From the NCBI RefSeq assembly GCF_014192225.1, contig NZ_JACHXS010000014.1, positions 124,001 to 188,000 of the forward strand: 64,000 nucleotides of DNA, written 5' to 3'. Origin of the DNA: Pseudoduganella umbonata (GTDB lineage: Bacteria > Pseudomonadota > Gammaproteobacteria > Burkholderiales > Burkholderiaceae_D). The position numbers were made by a program, and so were the translations under genes. Below the pieces are notes generated by a model that was given only the letters and a program-made list of their open reading frames with translations, ran no database searches and was not told the origin of the DNA. Positions 1-8,178 of this stretch are shown here, in pieces (position 1 is the first letter of the stretch; each line of letters begins with the position of its first letter).

Positions 1-1
1 G

Positions 2-112
2 CTGACGGCGTTCCTCGACCGCAACCGGCAATTTCTCCATGACCGGATCGCCGGTACGCGACTGGTGCAACTGCCGAAGCCCCCGAAGAAGGCTTCCGCC
101 CAGGCGGCCTGA
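2..112 (+). CDS. RDD family membrane protein, C-terminal end (partial)
   Basis: The window opens inside a gene whose last 36 codons read to a TGA at 110-112. The visible tail contains FLHDRIAGTRLV, the conserved end of RDD-family proteins (small multi-spanning membrane proteins of mostly unknown or transport-related function), followed by a Pro/Lys/Ala-rich tail. The start and the membrane segments lie outside the window, so only the family call is made. The next gene starts 37 nt downstream on the same strand. Confidence 0.7.
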   Translation: MTAFLDRNRQFLHDRIAGTRLVQLPKPPKKASAQAA

Positions 113-149
113 CCTTGCAGGGGGCGATTGCCGCCCTCACCTGTCCCGG

Positions 150-461
150 ATGATCCCGGACGACGACTCCCTCACCGAACCGCGGTGCCCGCTCTGCGGC
201 CGCCCGCTCGGTACCGTCAACATCGACCGGCACCACCTCGTGCCGAAGACGTTCAAGGGCCGTGCGCAGTTCCCCATCCACAAGATCTGCCACCGGAAAA
301 TCCATTCGGTCTTCACCGAAAAGGAACTGTTCCGCACATATCACACGTGGGAAAAATTGCGCGAGAACGAAGACATCCGCACCTTCATCGACTGGGTCGC
401 GCGCAAGCCGCCGGAGTTTTATACGACCACGGCCACCGCGAACAGCAAGAAGCGGAAATGA
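150..461 (+). CDS. Small HNH nuclease-like protein
   Basis: A 103-residue protein with a CPLC pair (C13, C16), a DRHHLVPK segment (D26, H28, H29) and a second half with H44, C47, H48 and H52. This is the layout of a compact HNH/zinc-finger fold in which paired His and Cys residues hold metal and a His acts as general base. HNH proteins of this size are common in proteobacteria; most have no known target and no toxin or restriction partner is visible here. The ATG at 150 is chosen because the reading frame upstream runs through the end of the RDD gene; no strong ribosome binding site is seen. Activity is inferred from the motif only. Confidence 0.75.
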   Translation: MIPDDDSLTEPRCPLCGRPLGTVNIDRHHLVPKTFKGRAQFPIHKICHRKIHSVFTEKELFRTYHTWEKLRENEDIRTFIDWVARKPPEFYTTTATANSKKRK

Positions 462-474
462 CCAACGACAAAAC

Positions 475-530
475 CGGTGACAGGCACCTATTTATTTGAA
501 ACATTTCAGATAAACAGGTGCCTGTCACCG
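475..530. repeat. Hairpin element with GGTGACAGGCACC arms
   Basis: Perfect 15-bp inverted arms at 475-489 and 516-530 (GGTGACAGGCACCT and its complement) flank a 26-nt AT-rich loop that is itself partly self-complementary (TTTAT...ATAAA). It lies just after the HNH gene, between convergent genes. It has no T-tract, so it is not a typical intrinsic terminator. The same core recurs at 565-646 and 46958-47015. Confidence 0.85.
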
Positions 531-564
531 CAACGCAGCACCTGCTTCGACACCGTGTTTGCTC

Positions 565-646
565 AGGAAATATTGCAAATTAACTGGTGCCTGTCACCGG
601 TTTTGAGGAAATATTGCAAATTAACTGGTGCCTGTCACCGGTTTTG
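565..646. repeat. Two perfect tandem copies of a 41-bp unit
   Basis: Positions 565-605 and 606-646 are identical and directly adjacent. Each unit joins an AT-rich half (TATTGCAAATTAACT) to the core GGTGCCTGTCACCGG. A third partial core (TCACCGGTT) follows at 647-655. The AT-rich box plus palindromic core looks like elements I associate with REP-associated (Y1-type) transposases, but no such transposase is in the window. Confidence 0.9.
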
Positions 647-663
647 TCACCGGTTCTGGGGCG

Positions 664-1341
664 TCAGAAGCGTTCGTATCCGAGCAAGTAGCGCCACTGT
701 CCGACGGGCAGGCTGCCCATCGAGAGGCGGCCGATGCGCAGCCGCCGGATGGCGGTGGGCGTCAGCCCGACGGCGCCGCACATCCGCTCGATCTGGCTCG
801 GCTTCGGGCCCTTGACGGCGAAGCGCAGCCGCCGCTCGTTCTGCCAGCTGACCTTCGTGGCGCCCTGGTTCAGCTGGGCCAGGCCGTTGTCGACGATGCT
901 GCCGTCGACATCGACGATCAGCTCCTGCTCCACCGAACCCGGCTCATCCACCAGCTTGCGGATCACGCGGTAGTCCTGCGTGAACACGAACAAGCCGCTG
1001 GCCGAGAGGTCGAGCGGCAGCACCGGCGTCAGGTTGTGCAGGTGCCGCTTCAGGAAGCGTTCTTTCGCAGCGTGCTCGCTGCGCGCCTCCGGCACCAGGC
1101 AGCGCAGCGCATCGGCGCCGGCCGGCTTGTTCAGCAGGATCGTGACCGGCACGATGTCCAGCAGCGTGGCGTCCGCAGCCAGCGCCACCGCCTGCGACGG
1201 TGCCACGCGGGCACCCGGTTCTTCGACGACAGTTCCGTCGACGAGCACGAAGCCGCCTTCGATGTACAGTTCCGCTTCGCGCCGCGAGCAGCCCTTCTCG
1301 TCCATCACCCGCTTCGACAGGCGGATCGACTCGTCACTCAT
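664..1341 (-). CDS. rRNA pseudouridine synthase (RsuA/RluF-like)
   Basis: A 225-residue protein with an N-terminal S4 RNA-binding domain (about residues 5-50, including CSRREAELYIEGG) and a pseudouridine synthase domain. The family isomerises uridine to pseudouridine in ribosomal RNA using one catalytic Asp. Here the usual GRLD motif reads LPLDLSASGL, so the Asp (D111) is kept while the preceding Gly-Arg is replaced. The C-terminal LPVGQWRYL matches the family's closing LPxGxWRxL. It is the last gene of the leftward isc block and overlaps the upstream methyltransferase gene by 8 nt, so it is probably translated from the same message. The exact rRNA target cannot be read from the sequence; RluF (23S U2604) is the nearest guess. 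Confidence 0.8.
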   Translation of the reverse strand: MSDESIRLSKRVMDEKGCSRREAELYIEGGFVLVDGTVVEEPGARVAPSQAVALAADATLLDIVPVTILLNKPAGADALRCLVPEARSEHAAKERFLKRHLHNLTPVLPLDLSASGLFVFTQDYRVIRKLVDEPGSVEQELIVDVDGSIVDNGLAQLNQGATKVSWQNERRLRFAVKGPKPSQIERMCGAVGLTPTAIRRLRIGRLSMGSLPVGQWRYLLGYERF

Positions 1342-2251
1342 GGGCAGCCTCCGCGCCGGTATAGAAACGGTGGCCCATTTCCTGCAATCCTACGGTATCG
1401 AGTACTTCCTTCAAGCGGTCGGCGGGACGCCTGCGCGGCAGGTCTTTATACGTGGCGATGATCAGCTCGTTCTTCATCGAATGCTCCCATCCCACCAGCT
1501 CCGTCACATTGACCTGGTAGCCGTGCGCTTCCAGCTGCAGGCAGCGCAGCACGTTGGTGATCTGGCTGCCGAACTCGCGGGTATGGATCGGATGGCGCCA
1601 GATTTCCGTCAGGGCGCTCTTGCCGAGCGACTGGCCCTTGTTCTTGCGCAGCACCGACGCGACTTCCGCCTGGCAGCACGGCACCAGCACGATGTGCTTC
1701 GCCTGCTTCTTCAATGCAAAGTCGATCGCGTCGTCGGTGGCCGTGTTGCAGGCGTGGAGCGCGGTGACGATGTCGATGGTCGCCGGCAGTTCCGACGACG
1801 TCGTCGATTCGGCCACCGACAGCGGCAGGAACGACATGCCTGGGAAGTCGAACCTGGCGGCCAGCTCGCGCGAGCGCTGTACCAGCTCGTCGCGCGTTTC
1901 GATGCCGTAGATGTGCGAATTGCCATGCGACCCGTCCTGCAAGGCCTTGAAGAACAGGTCGTAGATGATGAAGCCGAGGTAGGACTTGCCGGCGCCATGG
2001 TCGACCAGCGACACGGCACCCTTGTCATTCACCACGTCGTTCAGCAGCGGCTCGATGAACTGGTACAGGTGGTACACCTGCTTGAGCTTGCGCCGGCTGT
2101 CCTGGTTCAGCTTGCCGTCGCGCGTCAGAATGTGCAGTTCCTGCAGCAGCGCGACGGACTGCCCTGGCTTGATTTCCGGGATATCCGTCACGGTCGCCGG
2201 CAACGGCGCCTTGTCCGCCTTGCCGACGTTGTTCGTCTTATTGCGCTTCAT
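1334..2251 (-). CDS. SAM-dependent methyltransferase of unknown target
   Basis: A 305-residue protein with a Rossmann-type methyltransferase core. The SAM-binding segment is VDHGAGKSYLGF (about residues 83-94) and a CCQAEVA segment sits near residue 193. The arrangement fits the Methyltransf_32 group (recalled, not searched). The N-terminal 25 residues are Lys/Asn/Pro-rich and probably flexible. The gene overlaps iscX by 14 nt upstream and the pseudouridine synthase by 8 nt downstream, so it is co-transcribed with the Fe-S genes. Its pairing with an RNA pseudouridine synthase suggests an RNA substrate, but this is inference only. Confidence 0.75.
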   Translation of the reverse strand: MKRNKTNNVGKADKAPLPATVTDIPEIKPGQSVALLQELHILTRDGKLNQDSRRKLKQVYHLYQFIEPLLNDVVNDKGAVSLVDHGAGKSYLGFIIYDLFFKALQDGSHGNSHIYGIETRDELVQRSRELAARFDFPGMSFLPLSVAESTTSSELPATIDIVTALHACNTATDDAIDFALKKQAKHIVLVPCCQAEVASVLRKNKGQSLGKSALTEIWRHPIHTREFGSQITNVLRCLQLEAHGYQVNVTELVGWEHSMKNELIIATYKDLPRRRPADRLKEVLDTVGLQEMGHRFYTGAEAAHE

Positions 2252-2432
2252 CGATCCACGCCTGCTGGATCGCTTCCAGGATCTTTTCGCCGCCGCGCTT
2301 GTGGTCGTCGTCGAATCCTTCCAGCGTCACCACCCAGTGGTGCAGGTCCGTAAAGCGGATCTGCGTCGGGTCCAGGTGCGGATATTTGTCATACAGCGCT
2401 TCCGCGATCGCCGTGATGTCCGTCCATTTCAT
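2238..2432 (-). CDS. iscX: IscX, Fe-S assembly regulator
   Basis: A 64-residue acidic protein (MKWTDITAIAEALYDKYP...) that matches IscX in length and sequence. IscX binds IscS and iron through its acidic surface and tunes the rate of cluster assembly on IscU. The ATG at 2432 is chosen because IscX homologues begin MKWTD. It lies 1 nt after the fdx stop codon, the usual hscA-fdx-iscX order, and its 3' end overlaps the methyltransferase gene. Confidence 0.93.
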   Translation of the reverse strand: MKWTDITAIAEALYDKYPHLDPTQIRFTDLHHWVVTLEGFDDDHKRGGEKILEAIQQAWIDEAQ

Positions 2433-2433
2433 C

Positions 2434-2775
2434 TCAGTGCGAGCCTTCGCTGGCGTGGTTGATGGTGTATTTCGGGATCTCGATGACCAGGTCCTCGTCC
2501 GCCACGATCGACTGGCACGACAGGCGCGATTGTGCTTCCAGTCCCCATGCCTTGTCGAGCAGGTCTTCTTCCGTCTCGGTGGCTTCGTTGAGCGAGTCGA
2601 AACCTTCACGCACGATCACGTGGCAGGTGGTGCAGGCGCACGACTTCTCGCAGGCGTGCTCGATGTGGATGTCGTTGTCCAGCAGGACATCGCAGACGGA
2701 TTTGCCCGCTTCCGTCTCGATGACGGCGCCCTCGGGGCACAGCTTGGCGTGGGGCAGGATGACGATTTGTGGCAC
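2434..2775 (-). CDS. fdx: Adrenodoxin-type [2Fe-2S] ferredoxin of the isc system
   Basis: A 113-residue ferredoxin. The cluster ligands are C42, C48, C51 and C87, in the spacing C-x5-C-x2-C...C that is typical of vertebrate/adrenodoxin-type ferredoxins. In the isc pathway it donates electrons during cluster assembly on IscU. It lies between hscA and iscX as in other proteobacteria and is in the cytoplasm. Length and start match the family. Confidence 0.95.
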   Translation of the reverse strand: MPQIVILPHAKLCPEGAVIETEAGKSVCDVLLDNDIHIEHACEKSCACTTCHVIVREGFDSLNEATETEEDLLDKAWGLEAQSRLSCQSIVADEDLVIEIPKYTINHASEGSH

Positions 2776-2824
2776 TTGCTACCTCTGTAATATTTGTAGA
2801 TGACGCGGTGGAAGACGTGGCTGG

Positions 2825-2861
2825 CTTATGCGGCTAACTTATGCGGCTAACTTATGCGGCT
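2825..2861. repeat. 13-bp tandem repeat, about three copies, after hscA
   Basis: CTTATGCGGCTAA occurs at 2825-2837 and 2838-2850, with a shortened third copy at 2851-2861, directly 3' of the hscA stop codon on the minus strand. It lies in the 89-nt gap before fdx. Function unknown; it looks like a recent slippage duplication. Confidence 0.9.
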
Positions 2862-2864
2862 GGA

Positions 2865-4745
2865 TTACGCGACCTGGTCCAGCGACTTGCCGGCCAGTGC
2901 GCTGCGCACGCTGCGGTCCATCCGGCGCGAAGCGAATTCCTCGGTGCCGTGCGCCAGTTCCTCGACGGCGGCTTTCACGGCCAGGTGATCGACCGTGCCG
3001 GCGACCGACTGCGCCAGGATCTCGCGCGTTTTTTGCATCAGCGCATCGACCGCGGCCCGTTCTTCGGCGGTCAGCAGGGCCGCGTCTTCATCCAGCGCCG
3101 ACTGGGTCGCCAGCAGGATGCGCTCGGCCTCGACCTGCTCTTCGCGCAGTGCGCGCGCCTTCATGTCGCTTTCGGCCGACGTGTACGAATCCTGCAGCAT
3201 GCGCGCGACATCGTCGTCGCCCAGGCCATACGACGGCTTCACGGTGATCGATGCCTCGACGTTGGAACGCAGCTCGCGTGCCGAGACCGACAGCAGGCCG
3301 TCGGCATCGACCTGGTAGGTGATGCGGATGCGCGCCGCGCCGGCCGCCATCGGCGGAATGCCGCGCAGCTCGAAGCGCGCCAGCGAACGGCAATCGGACA
3401 CCAGCTCGCGCTCGCCCTGCAGCACGTGCACCGCCAGTGCCGTCTGGCCGTCCTTGAACGTCGTGAATTCCTGCGCGCGGGCGCACGGAATCGTCGAATT
3501 GCGCGGGATGATCTTTTCAACCAGTCCACCCATCGTCTCGATGCCCAGGGACAGCGGAATCACGTCGAGCAGCAGCCAGTCGTCGCCGGCGGCGCGGTTA
3601 CCGGCCAGCAGGTTCGCCTGGATCGCGGCGCCCAGCGCCACCACCTTGTCCGGGTCGATGTTCGCGTGAGGAATCGTATGGAAGAACTCGCCCACGGCGC
3701 GCTGCACGTGCGGCATGCGCGTGGCGCCGCCCACCATCACCACGCCGTCGATATCGTCGGCATCGATGTTGGCGTCGCGCAGCGCCTTCTTGACGGCGTT
3801 GATGGTCTTGGCCACCAGGTGCTTGGTGATCTCGTTGAACGTTTCGGCCGTGATGATCTGGTGCACGTTCTCGCCGGACGACAGGCTGGCATCGACCAGC
3901 ACCTCGTTCTTGGTCGACAGCAGCTCCTTGGCTTCGCGCGCCTTCACCATCAGCACGGCGGTGTCCTTCTCGTTCAGCGGTGCCAGCTTTTCCTGCGCGT
4001 GGATCCAGCAGAACAGGCGGTGGTCGAAATCGTCGCCGCCCAGCGCGGAATCGCCGCCGGTGGCCAGCACTTCGAACACGCCTTTCGACAATTTCAGGAT
4101 CGAGATGTCGAACGTGCCGCCGCCCAGGTCATACACGGCGAACAGGCCTTCGGAGCCGTTGTCGAGGCCATAGGCAATCGCCGCGGCGGTCGGCTCGGAC
4201 AGCAGGCGCAGCACGTTCAGGCCGGCCAGCTGGGCCGCATCCTTGGTGGCCTGGCGCTGCGCATCGTCGAAGTAGGCAGGCACGGTGATGACGGCGCCCA
4301 CCAGGTCGTCGCCCAGCGCATCCTCGGCGCGCTGGCGCAGCGTGGCCAGGATCTGCGCCGACGTCTCGACCGGGCTTTTCACGCCGGCCACGGTCTTCAG
4401 CTGCACCATGCCGGGAGCGTCGACAAAATCGTACGGCAGGTTCTCGGCGTAGGCGATGTCCTTCAGGCCGCGGCCCATGAAGCGCTTGACCGAGACGATC
4501 GTGTTTTTCGGGTCGGTGGTCTGCGCCGCCAGCGCCTTGTAGCCGATGTTGGCGTGGCCATTCGGCAGGTAGCGCACGACGGACGGCAGCAGCGGCCGGC
4601 CGTCCTCGTCGTTCAGCACCTCGGGAATGGACGAGCGCACGGTGGCGACCAGCGAGTTCGTCGTGCCCAGGTCGATGCCGACCGCCAGCCGATGCTGATG
4701 CGGTGCGGTGGACATGCCGGGTTCGGAAATTTGCAGAAGAGCCAT
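2865..4745 (-). CDS. hscA: HscA, Hsp70-type chaperone for Fe-S cluster transfer
   Basis: A 626-residue Hsp70 protein with the phosphate-binding signatures GIDLGTTNSLVATV near the N terminus, VYDLGGGTFDIS and VMVGGATRMPHV, followed by a substrate-binding domain. HscA uses ATP, with HscB as co-chaperone, to release the Fe-S cluster from IscU to acceptor proteins; its client motif, LPPVK, is present in the IscU of this operon. It sits between hscB and fdx. The N terminus has about 18 residues ahead of the ATPase core, usual for HscA. Confidence 0.97.
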   Translation of the reverse strand: MALLQISEPGMSTAPHQHRLAVGIDLGTTNSLVATVRSSIPEVLNDEDGRPLLPSVVRYLPNGHANIGYKALAAQTTDPKNTIVSVKRFMGRGLKDIAYAENLPYDFVDAPGMVQLKTVAGVKSPVETSAQILATLRQRAEDALGDDLVGAVITVPAYFDDAQRQATKDAAQLAGLNVLRLLSEPTAAAIAYGLDNGSEGLFAVYDLGGGTFDISILKLSKGVFEVLATGGDSALGGDDFDHRLFCWIHAQEKLAPLNEKDTAVLMVKAREAKELLSTKNEVLVDASLSSGENVHQIITAETFNEITKHLVAKTINAVKKALRDANIDADDIDGVVMVGGATRMPHVQRAVGEFFHTIPHANIDPDKVVALGAAIQANLLAGNRAAGDDWLLLDVIPLSLGIETMGGLVEKIIPRNSTIPCARAQEFTTFKDGQTALAVHVLQGERELVSDCRSLARFELRGIPPMAAGAARIRITYQVDADGLLSVSARELRSNVEASITVKPSYGLGDDDVARMLQDSYTSAESDMKARALREEQVEAERILLATQSALDEDAALLTAEERAAVDALMQKTREILAQSVAGTVDHLAVKAAVEELAHGTEEFASRRMDRSVRSALAGKSLDQVA

Positions 4746-4824
4746 GTGAAACCTGTTCTTGTTGTGCGCTTGTTGTATGCTGCGTGCCGCCGGGGACGAC
4801 GTTGCGGCGCTTGTTGAAGTCCGC

Positions 4825-5340
4825 CTAGGCGTCCAGCGCGTCGAACGCGTGGCGGACGTCTTCGCCGAATTTTTCCAGGAACATCAGCGCGCGCACGCCC
4901 TGCGCGGCGGCGTGGTAGTCGCCCACGTCCAGCTGCGCTTCGATGTCCTTCAGCTGCCCCTTGCGCGCGGTGCGCAACTGGCCGTCGAGCTGGTCGAGCA
5001 GCCCGGCATCGCGGCTGGCGCGCGCCTCGGCCAGTTCCTCGCGCCATTCCATCTGCTGCATGAGGAACGCCATCGGCATCGCCGTGTTCGACTCGGTCTG
5101 CAGGTCGACACCATGCAATTCGCACAGGTACTGGGCGCGGCGCTGCGGATTCTTCAGCGTTTGATAGGCTTCGTTGGCGCGCGTGGCCCACTGCATCGCG
5201 ACACGCTTTTCAGCGTCCGTGGCGTTCACGAACTTGTCGGGGTGGACGCGGCCCTGGACTTCGCGGTAAGCGGCGTCCAGCGCGGCGGTATCGATGGCGA
5301 ACTGCCGCGGCAGCTGGAATAACTCGAAGTAATTCTGCAC
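4825..5340 (-). CDS. hscB: HscB, J-domain co-chaperone
   Basis: A 171-residue protein with an N-terminal J domain carrying the diagnostic HPD (residues 33-35, in VHPDKF) and a C-terminal three-helix bundle that binds IscU. It delivers IscU to HscA and stimulates its ATPase. Length matches E. coli HscB. It lies 21 nt downstream of iscA and 79 nt upstream of hscA in the standard order. Confidence 0.96.
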   Translation of the reverse strand: MQNYFELFQLPRQFAIDTAALDAAYREVQGRVHPDKFVNATDAEKRVAMQWATRANEAYQTLKNPQRRAQYLCELHGVDLQTESNTAMPMAFLMQQMEWREELAEARASRDAGLLDQLDGQLRTARKGQLKDIEAQLDVGDYHAAAQGVRALMFLEKFGEDVRHAFDALDA

Positions 5341-5361
5341 GGTGGAGATGATGTCAATGCG

Positions 5362-5685
5362 TCAGACGCGGAAGCTTTCGCCGCAACCGCAGGCGTCTTT
5401 TTCGTTCGGGTTGTTGAACTTAAAGCCCTCGTTCAGGCCTTCGCGCGCGAAGTCGAGCTCGGTACCGTCGATGTACGGCATGCTTTTCGGGTCGACGAAC
5501 ACCTTCACGCCGTGCGATTCGAACACCGTGTCTTCCGGTGCCACTTCATCGACATATTCCAGCTTGTAGGCCAGCCCCGAGCAGCCCGTCGTGCGCACGC
5601 CGAAGCGCAGGCCGACGCCTTTGCCACGCCGTTCGATGTAGCGGGAAATGTGCTTTGCTGCCTTTTCGGTCAGGGTGACTGCCAT
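5362..5685 (-). CDS. iscA: IscA, A-type Fe-S carrier
   Basis: A 107-residue A-type carrier with the three invariant cysteines C35, C99 and C101 (GCSG and CGCGESF). It holds iron or a cluster and passes it to target proteins, particularly [4Fe-4S] enzymes. Its place between iscU and hscB and its C-terminal FNNPNEKDACGCGESFRV-type ending identify it as IscA rather than ErpA or SufA. Confidence 0.95.
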   Translation of the reverse strand: MAVTLTEKAAKHISRYIERRGKGVGLRFGVRTTGCSGLAYKLEYVDEVAPEDTVFESHGVKVFVDPKSMPYIDGTELDFAREGLNEGFKFNNPNEKDACGCGESFRV

Positions 5686-5743
5686 GCGAATTCCTCCTTC
5701 ATCGGGGCCCGCCTCGCGAGCCCCGTCGTACTGGTATTACCAA

Positions 5744-6127
5744 TTAAGCAGAATGCTTTGCCTTGTAATCGCTGACGGCCGCCTTGATGGCATCCTCCGC
5801 CAGGATCGAGCAGTGGATCTTCACCGGCGGCAGCGCCAGCTCTTCGGCGATCTGCGTGTTCTTGATGGCCAGTGCTTCGTCCAGCGTCTTGCCCTTGACC
5901 CATTCGGTCACCAGCGAGCTGGAAGCGATGGCCGAGCCGCAGCCGTAGGTCTTGAATTTCGCGTCTTCGATCAGGCCGTTGGCGCCGACCTTGATCTGCA
6001 GCTTCATCACGTCGCCGCAGGCCGGCGCGCCGACCATGCCGGTACCGACGGTTTCATCGCCCTTTTCAAAGGCGCCCACGTTGCGCGGGTTTTCGTAGTG
6101 ATCGAGTACTTGTTCCGAGTAAGCCAT
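5744..6127 (-). CDS. iscU: IscU, Fe-S cluster scaffold
   Basis: A 127-residue scaffold protein on which clusters are built from sulfur delivered by IscS. The cluster ligands C37, C63 and C106 are present, as is H105, and the HscA recognition motif LPPVK lies at 99-103, so it should be a client of the HscA/HscB encoded downstream. It is located between iscS and iscA. Confidence 0.97.
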   Translation of the reverse strand: MAYSEQVLDHYENPRNVGAFEKGDETVGTGMVGAPACGDVMKLQIKVGANGLIEDAKFKTYGCGSAIASSSLVTEWVKGKTLDEALAIKNTQIAEELALPPVKIHCSILAEDAIKAAVSDYKAKHSA

Positions 6128-6162
6128 GATATTGCTCCTAAAGATTCGTTATGACGGCCAGC

Positions 6163-7428
6163 TTAGTGAGCGGCCCACTGGATCGAGCTGATGTCGATCC
6201 CTTCCTTGAACATGTCCCACAGCGGCGACAGTTCGCGCAGCTTGCCCACCTTCGACTTCATCAGTTCGATGGCGAAGTCGATGTCCTGTTCGGTCGTGAA
6301 GCGGCCGATCGTGAAGCGGATCGAGCTGTGCGCCAATTCGTCGCTGCGGCCCAGCGCGCGCAGCACGTAGGACGGCTCCAGGCTGGCCGACGTGCACGCC
6401 GAACCGGACGATACGGCCAGGTCCTTCACGGCCATGATCAGCGACTCGCCTTCCACGTAGTTGAACGACACGTTCAGGTTGTGCGGCACGCGGTGGTCCA
6501 TGTCGCCGTTGATGTAGACCTCTTCGATTTCCTGCAGGCCCGTGGCCAGGCGGTCGCGCAGCGCCTTGATGCGGGCGATCTCTTCATCCATCTCCACCTT
6601 GGCCAGGCGGAACGCTTCGCCCATGCCGACGATCTGGTGCACCGGCAGCGTGCCCGAACGCAGGCCGCGCTCGTGGCCGCCGCCGTGCATCTGCGCTTCC
6701 AGGCGCACGCGCGGCTTGCGGCACACGTACAGCGCGCCGATGCCTTTCGGGCCGTAGGTCTTGTGGGCGGTGAACGTCATCAGGTCCACTTTCAGCGCCT
6801 GCACGTCGATGGCCAGCTTGCCCGTCGCCTGTGCCGCGTCGCAGTGGAAGATGATGCCCTTGCCGCGGCAGAAGGCGGCAATCTCGCCGACCGGCTGGAT
6901 CACGCCGATCTCGTTGTTGACCAGCATGACGGAGACCAGGATCGTATCCGGGCGCACGGCCGCGGCCAGCTGCTCGACGGTGATCAGGCCGTTGTCCTGC
7001 GGGTCCAGGTACGTTGCTTCGAAGCCCTGGCGCTCCAGTTCGCGCACGGTGTCCAGCACGGCCTTGTGCTCGGTCTTCACCGTGATGATGTGCTTGCCCT
7101 TGGTCTTGTAGAACTGCGCCGCGCCCTTGATTGCCAGGTTGTTGCTTTCGGTCGCGCCGGAAGTCCAGATGATCTCGCGCGGATCGGCATTGATCAGCGC
7201 CGCCACGTGGCCGCGCGCCTCTTCCACGGCCGCCTCGGCCGTCCAGCCGTACATGTGGCTGCGCGAGGCGGGGTTGCCGAACTGCTCGCGCAGGTACGGA
7301 ATCATCTTGTCCGCCACCCGCGGGTCGATCGGCGTGGTCGCCGAATAGTCCATGTAGATCGGGAAGTGCGGCGCGGTCTTGAAATCGACCGGGGCAACCT
7401 TGGGGACGTTTTTTTCAGGGGCGTTCAT
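6163..7428 (-). CDS. iscS: IscS, cysteine desulfurase
   Basis: A 421-residue PLP enzyme that converts cysteine to alanine and passes the sulfur as a persulfide to IscU and to thiolation pathways. The PLP lysine is K223 (TAHKTYGPKG) and the mobile-loop nucleophile is C345 (SSGSACTSASL). The C-terminal SSIQWAAH matches IscS. The N terminus carries about 20 residues (MNAPEKNVPKVAPVDFK...) before the usual start of E. coli IscS; a shorter start is not obvious because the canonical MxxPIYMDYSATTP begins without an internal Met here. First structural gene after iscR. Confidence 0.97.
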   Translation of the reverse strand: MNAPEKNVPKVAPVDFKTAPHFPIYMDYSATTPIDPRVADKMIPYLREQFGNPASRSHMYGWTAEAAVEEARGHVAALINADPREIIWTSGATESNNLAIKGAAQFYKTKGKHIITVKTEHKAVLDTVRELERQGFEATYLDPQDNGLITVEQLAAAVRPDTILVSVMLVNNEIGVIQPVGEIAAFCRGKGIIFHCDAAQATGKLAIDVQALKVDLMTFTAHKTYGPKGIGALYVCRKPRVRLEAQMHGGGHERGLRSGTLPVHQIVGMGEAFRLAKVEMDEEIARIKALRDRLATGLQEIEEVYINGDMDHRVPHNLNVSFNYVEGESLIMAVKDLAVSSGSACTSASLEPSYVLRALGRSDELAHSSIRFTIGRFTTEQDIDFAIELMKSKVGKLRELSPLWDMFKEGIDISSIQWAAH

Positions 7429-7479
7429 CTTTTCACTCCAGTGCTTTGCGGCGTGTATGGGTTATCTGTGTAGCTGGGC

Positions 7480-7962
7480 TTACTTTGCCAGGGCGGCGTG
7501 TTCGTTGCGGTGCATGACCACCACGTTCTGCTCGGCGTTCTTCTGTTTCTGCTGGTCGACCAGGTCCTGCAGCGAGACCGAGTCAAGGTAATCGACCATT
7601 TTCTCGTTCAGCGTGGTCCACAGTTCGTGGGTCATGCAACGGGCGCCGCTGGCGTGGTCCGCGCCATGGCAATTTTCCTTGCCGCCGCACTGGGTCGCAT
7701 CCAGCGGCTCGTCGACGGCGATGATGATGTCGGCCACCGTCACCTTGTCGGCACGGCGTGCCAGGCTGTACCCGCCGCCGGGACCGCGAATCGATTCCAC
7801 GATCTCGTGCCGGCGCAGCTTGCCGAACAACTGTTCCAGGTAAGACAGCGAAATGGCCTGCCGCTGGCTGATGCCAGAGAGCGTGACGGGACCTTTGCCC
7901 TGGCGCATTGCCAGGTCGATCATTGCCGTCACGGCAAAGCGGCCTTTGGTAGTCAGACGCAT
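7480..7962 (-). CDS. iscR: IscR, Fe-S-sensing Rrf2 repressor
   Basis: A 160-residue Rrf2-family regulator with an N-terminal winged helix starting MRLTTKGRFAVTAMIDLA and a cluster-binding cysteine region. The holo form represses the isc operon. Ligand candidates are C92, C98, C109 and H112; compared with E. coli (C92, C98, C104, H107) there are five extra residues between the second and third cysteines. The start at 7962 is taken from the family; a longer open frame upstream has no homology. The gene is first in the operon, and an IscR-type site lies about 220 nt upstream. Confidence 0.95.
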   Translation of the reverse strand: MRLTTKGRFAVTAMIDLAMRQGKGPVTLSGISQRQAISLSYLEQLFGKLRRHEIVESIRGPGGGYSLARRADKVTVADIIIAVDEPLDATQCGGKENCHGADHASGARCMTHELWTTLNEKMVDYLDSVSLQDLVDQQKQKNAEQNVVVMHRNEHAALAK

Positions 7963-8051
7963 ACGACCTCGATTAAATGCCGCCGGGAACAACCTAACCC
8001 GGCACGGTTCCAACTGGGTGTCCAACGAAGTGCCCACTCAGTCGCTGCTTG

Positions 8052-8088
8052 GTGTTCAGCTTCTGTGTTCAGCTCTGTATTCAGCTCA
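8052..8088. repeat. Three imperfect 12-13 bp tandem repeats in the iscR leader
   Basis: GTGTTCAGCTTCT (8052-8064), GTGTTCAGCTCT (8065-8076) and GTATTCAGCTCA (8077-8088) follow one another directly. On the minus strand they lie between the IscR-type site and the iscR start codon, so they would be part of the leader transcript. Function unknown. Confidence 0.8.
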
Positions 8089-8178
8089 GTGCTTGGCTTC
8101 GTTGAACTAAGGTAAAATCTCGTGCTTCAACTAACAGGTTCCTTTGCAAACATCCTGCGGCGCTGCAAACAAAACCTG

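Noticed and set aside
128..499. Alternative frame overlapping the HNH gene
   Set aside because: It is rich in Pro/Arg/His with no motif, whereas the overlapping frame carries a clear HNH-type cysteine and histidine pattern.
565..646. Possible CRISPR array
   Set aside because: The two 41-bp units are directly adjacent with no spacers, and no cas genes are present.
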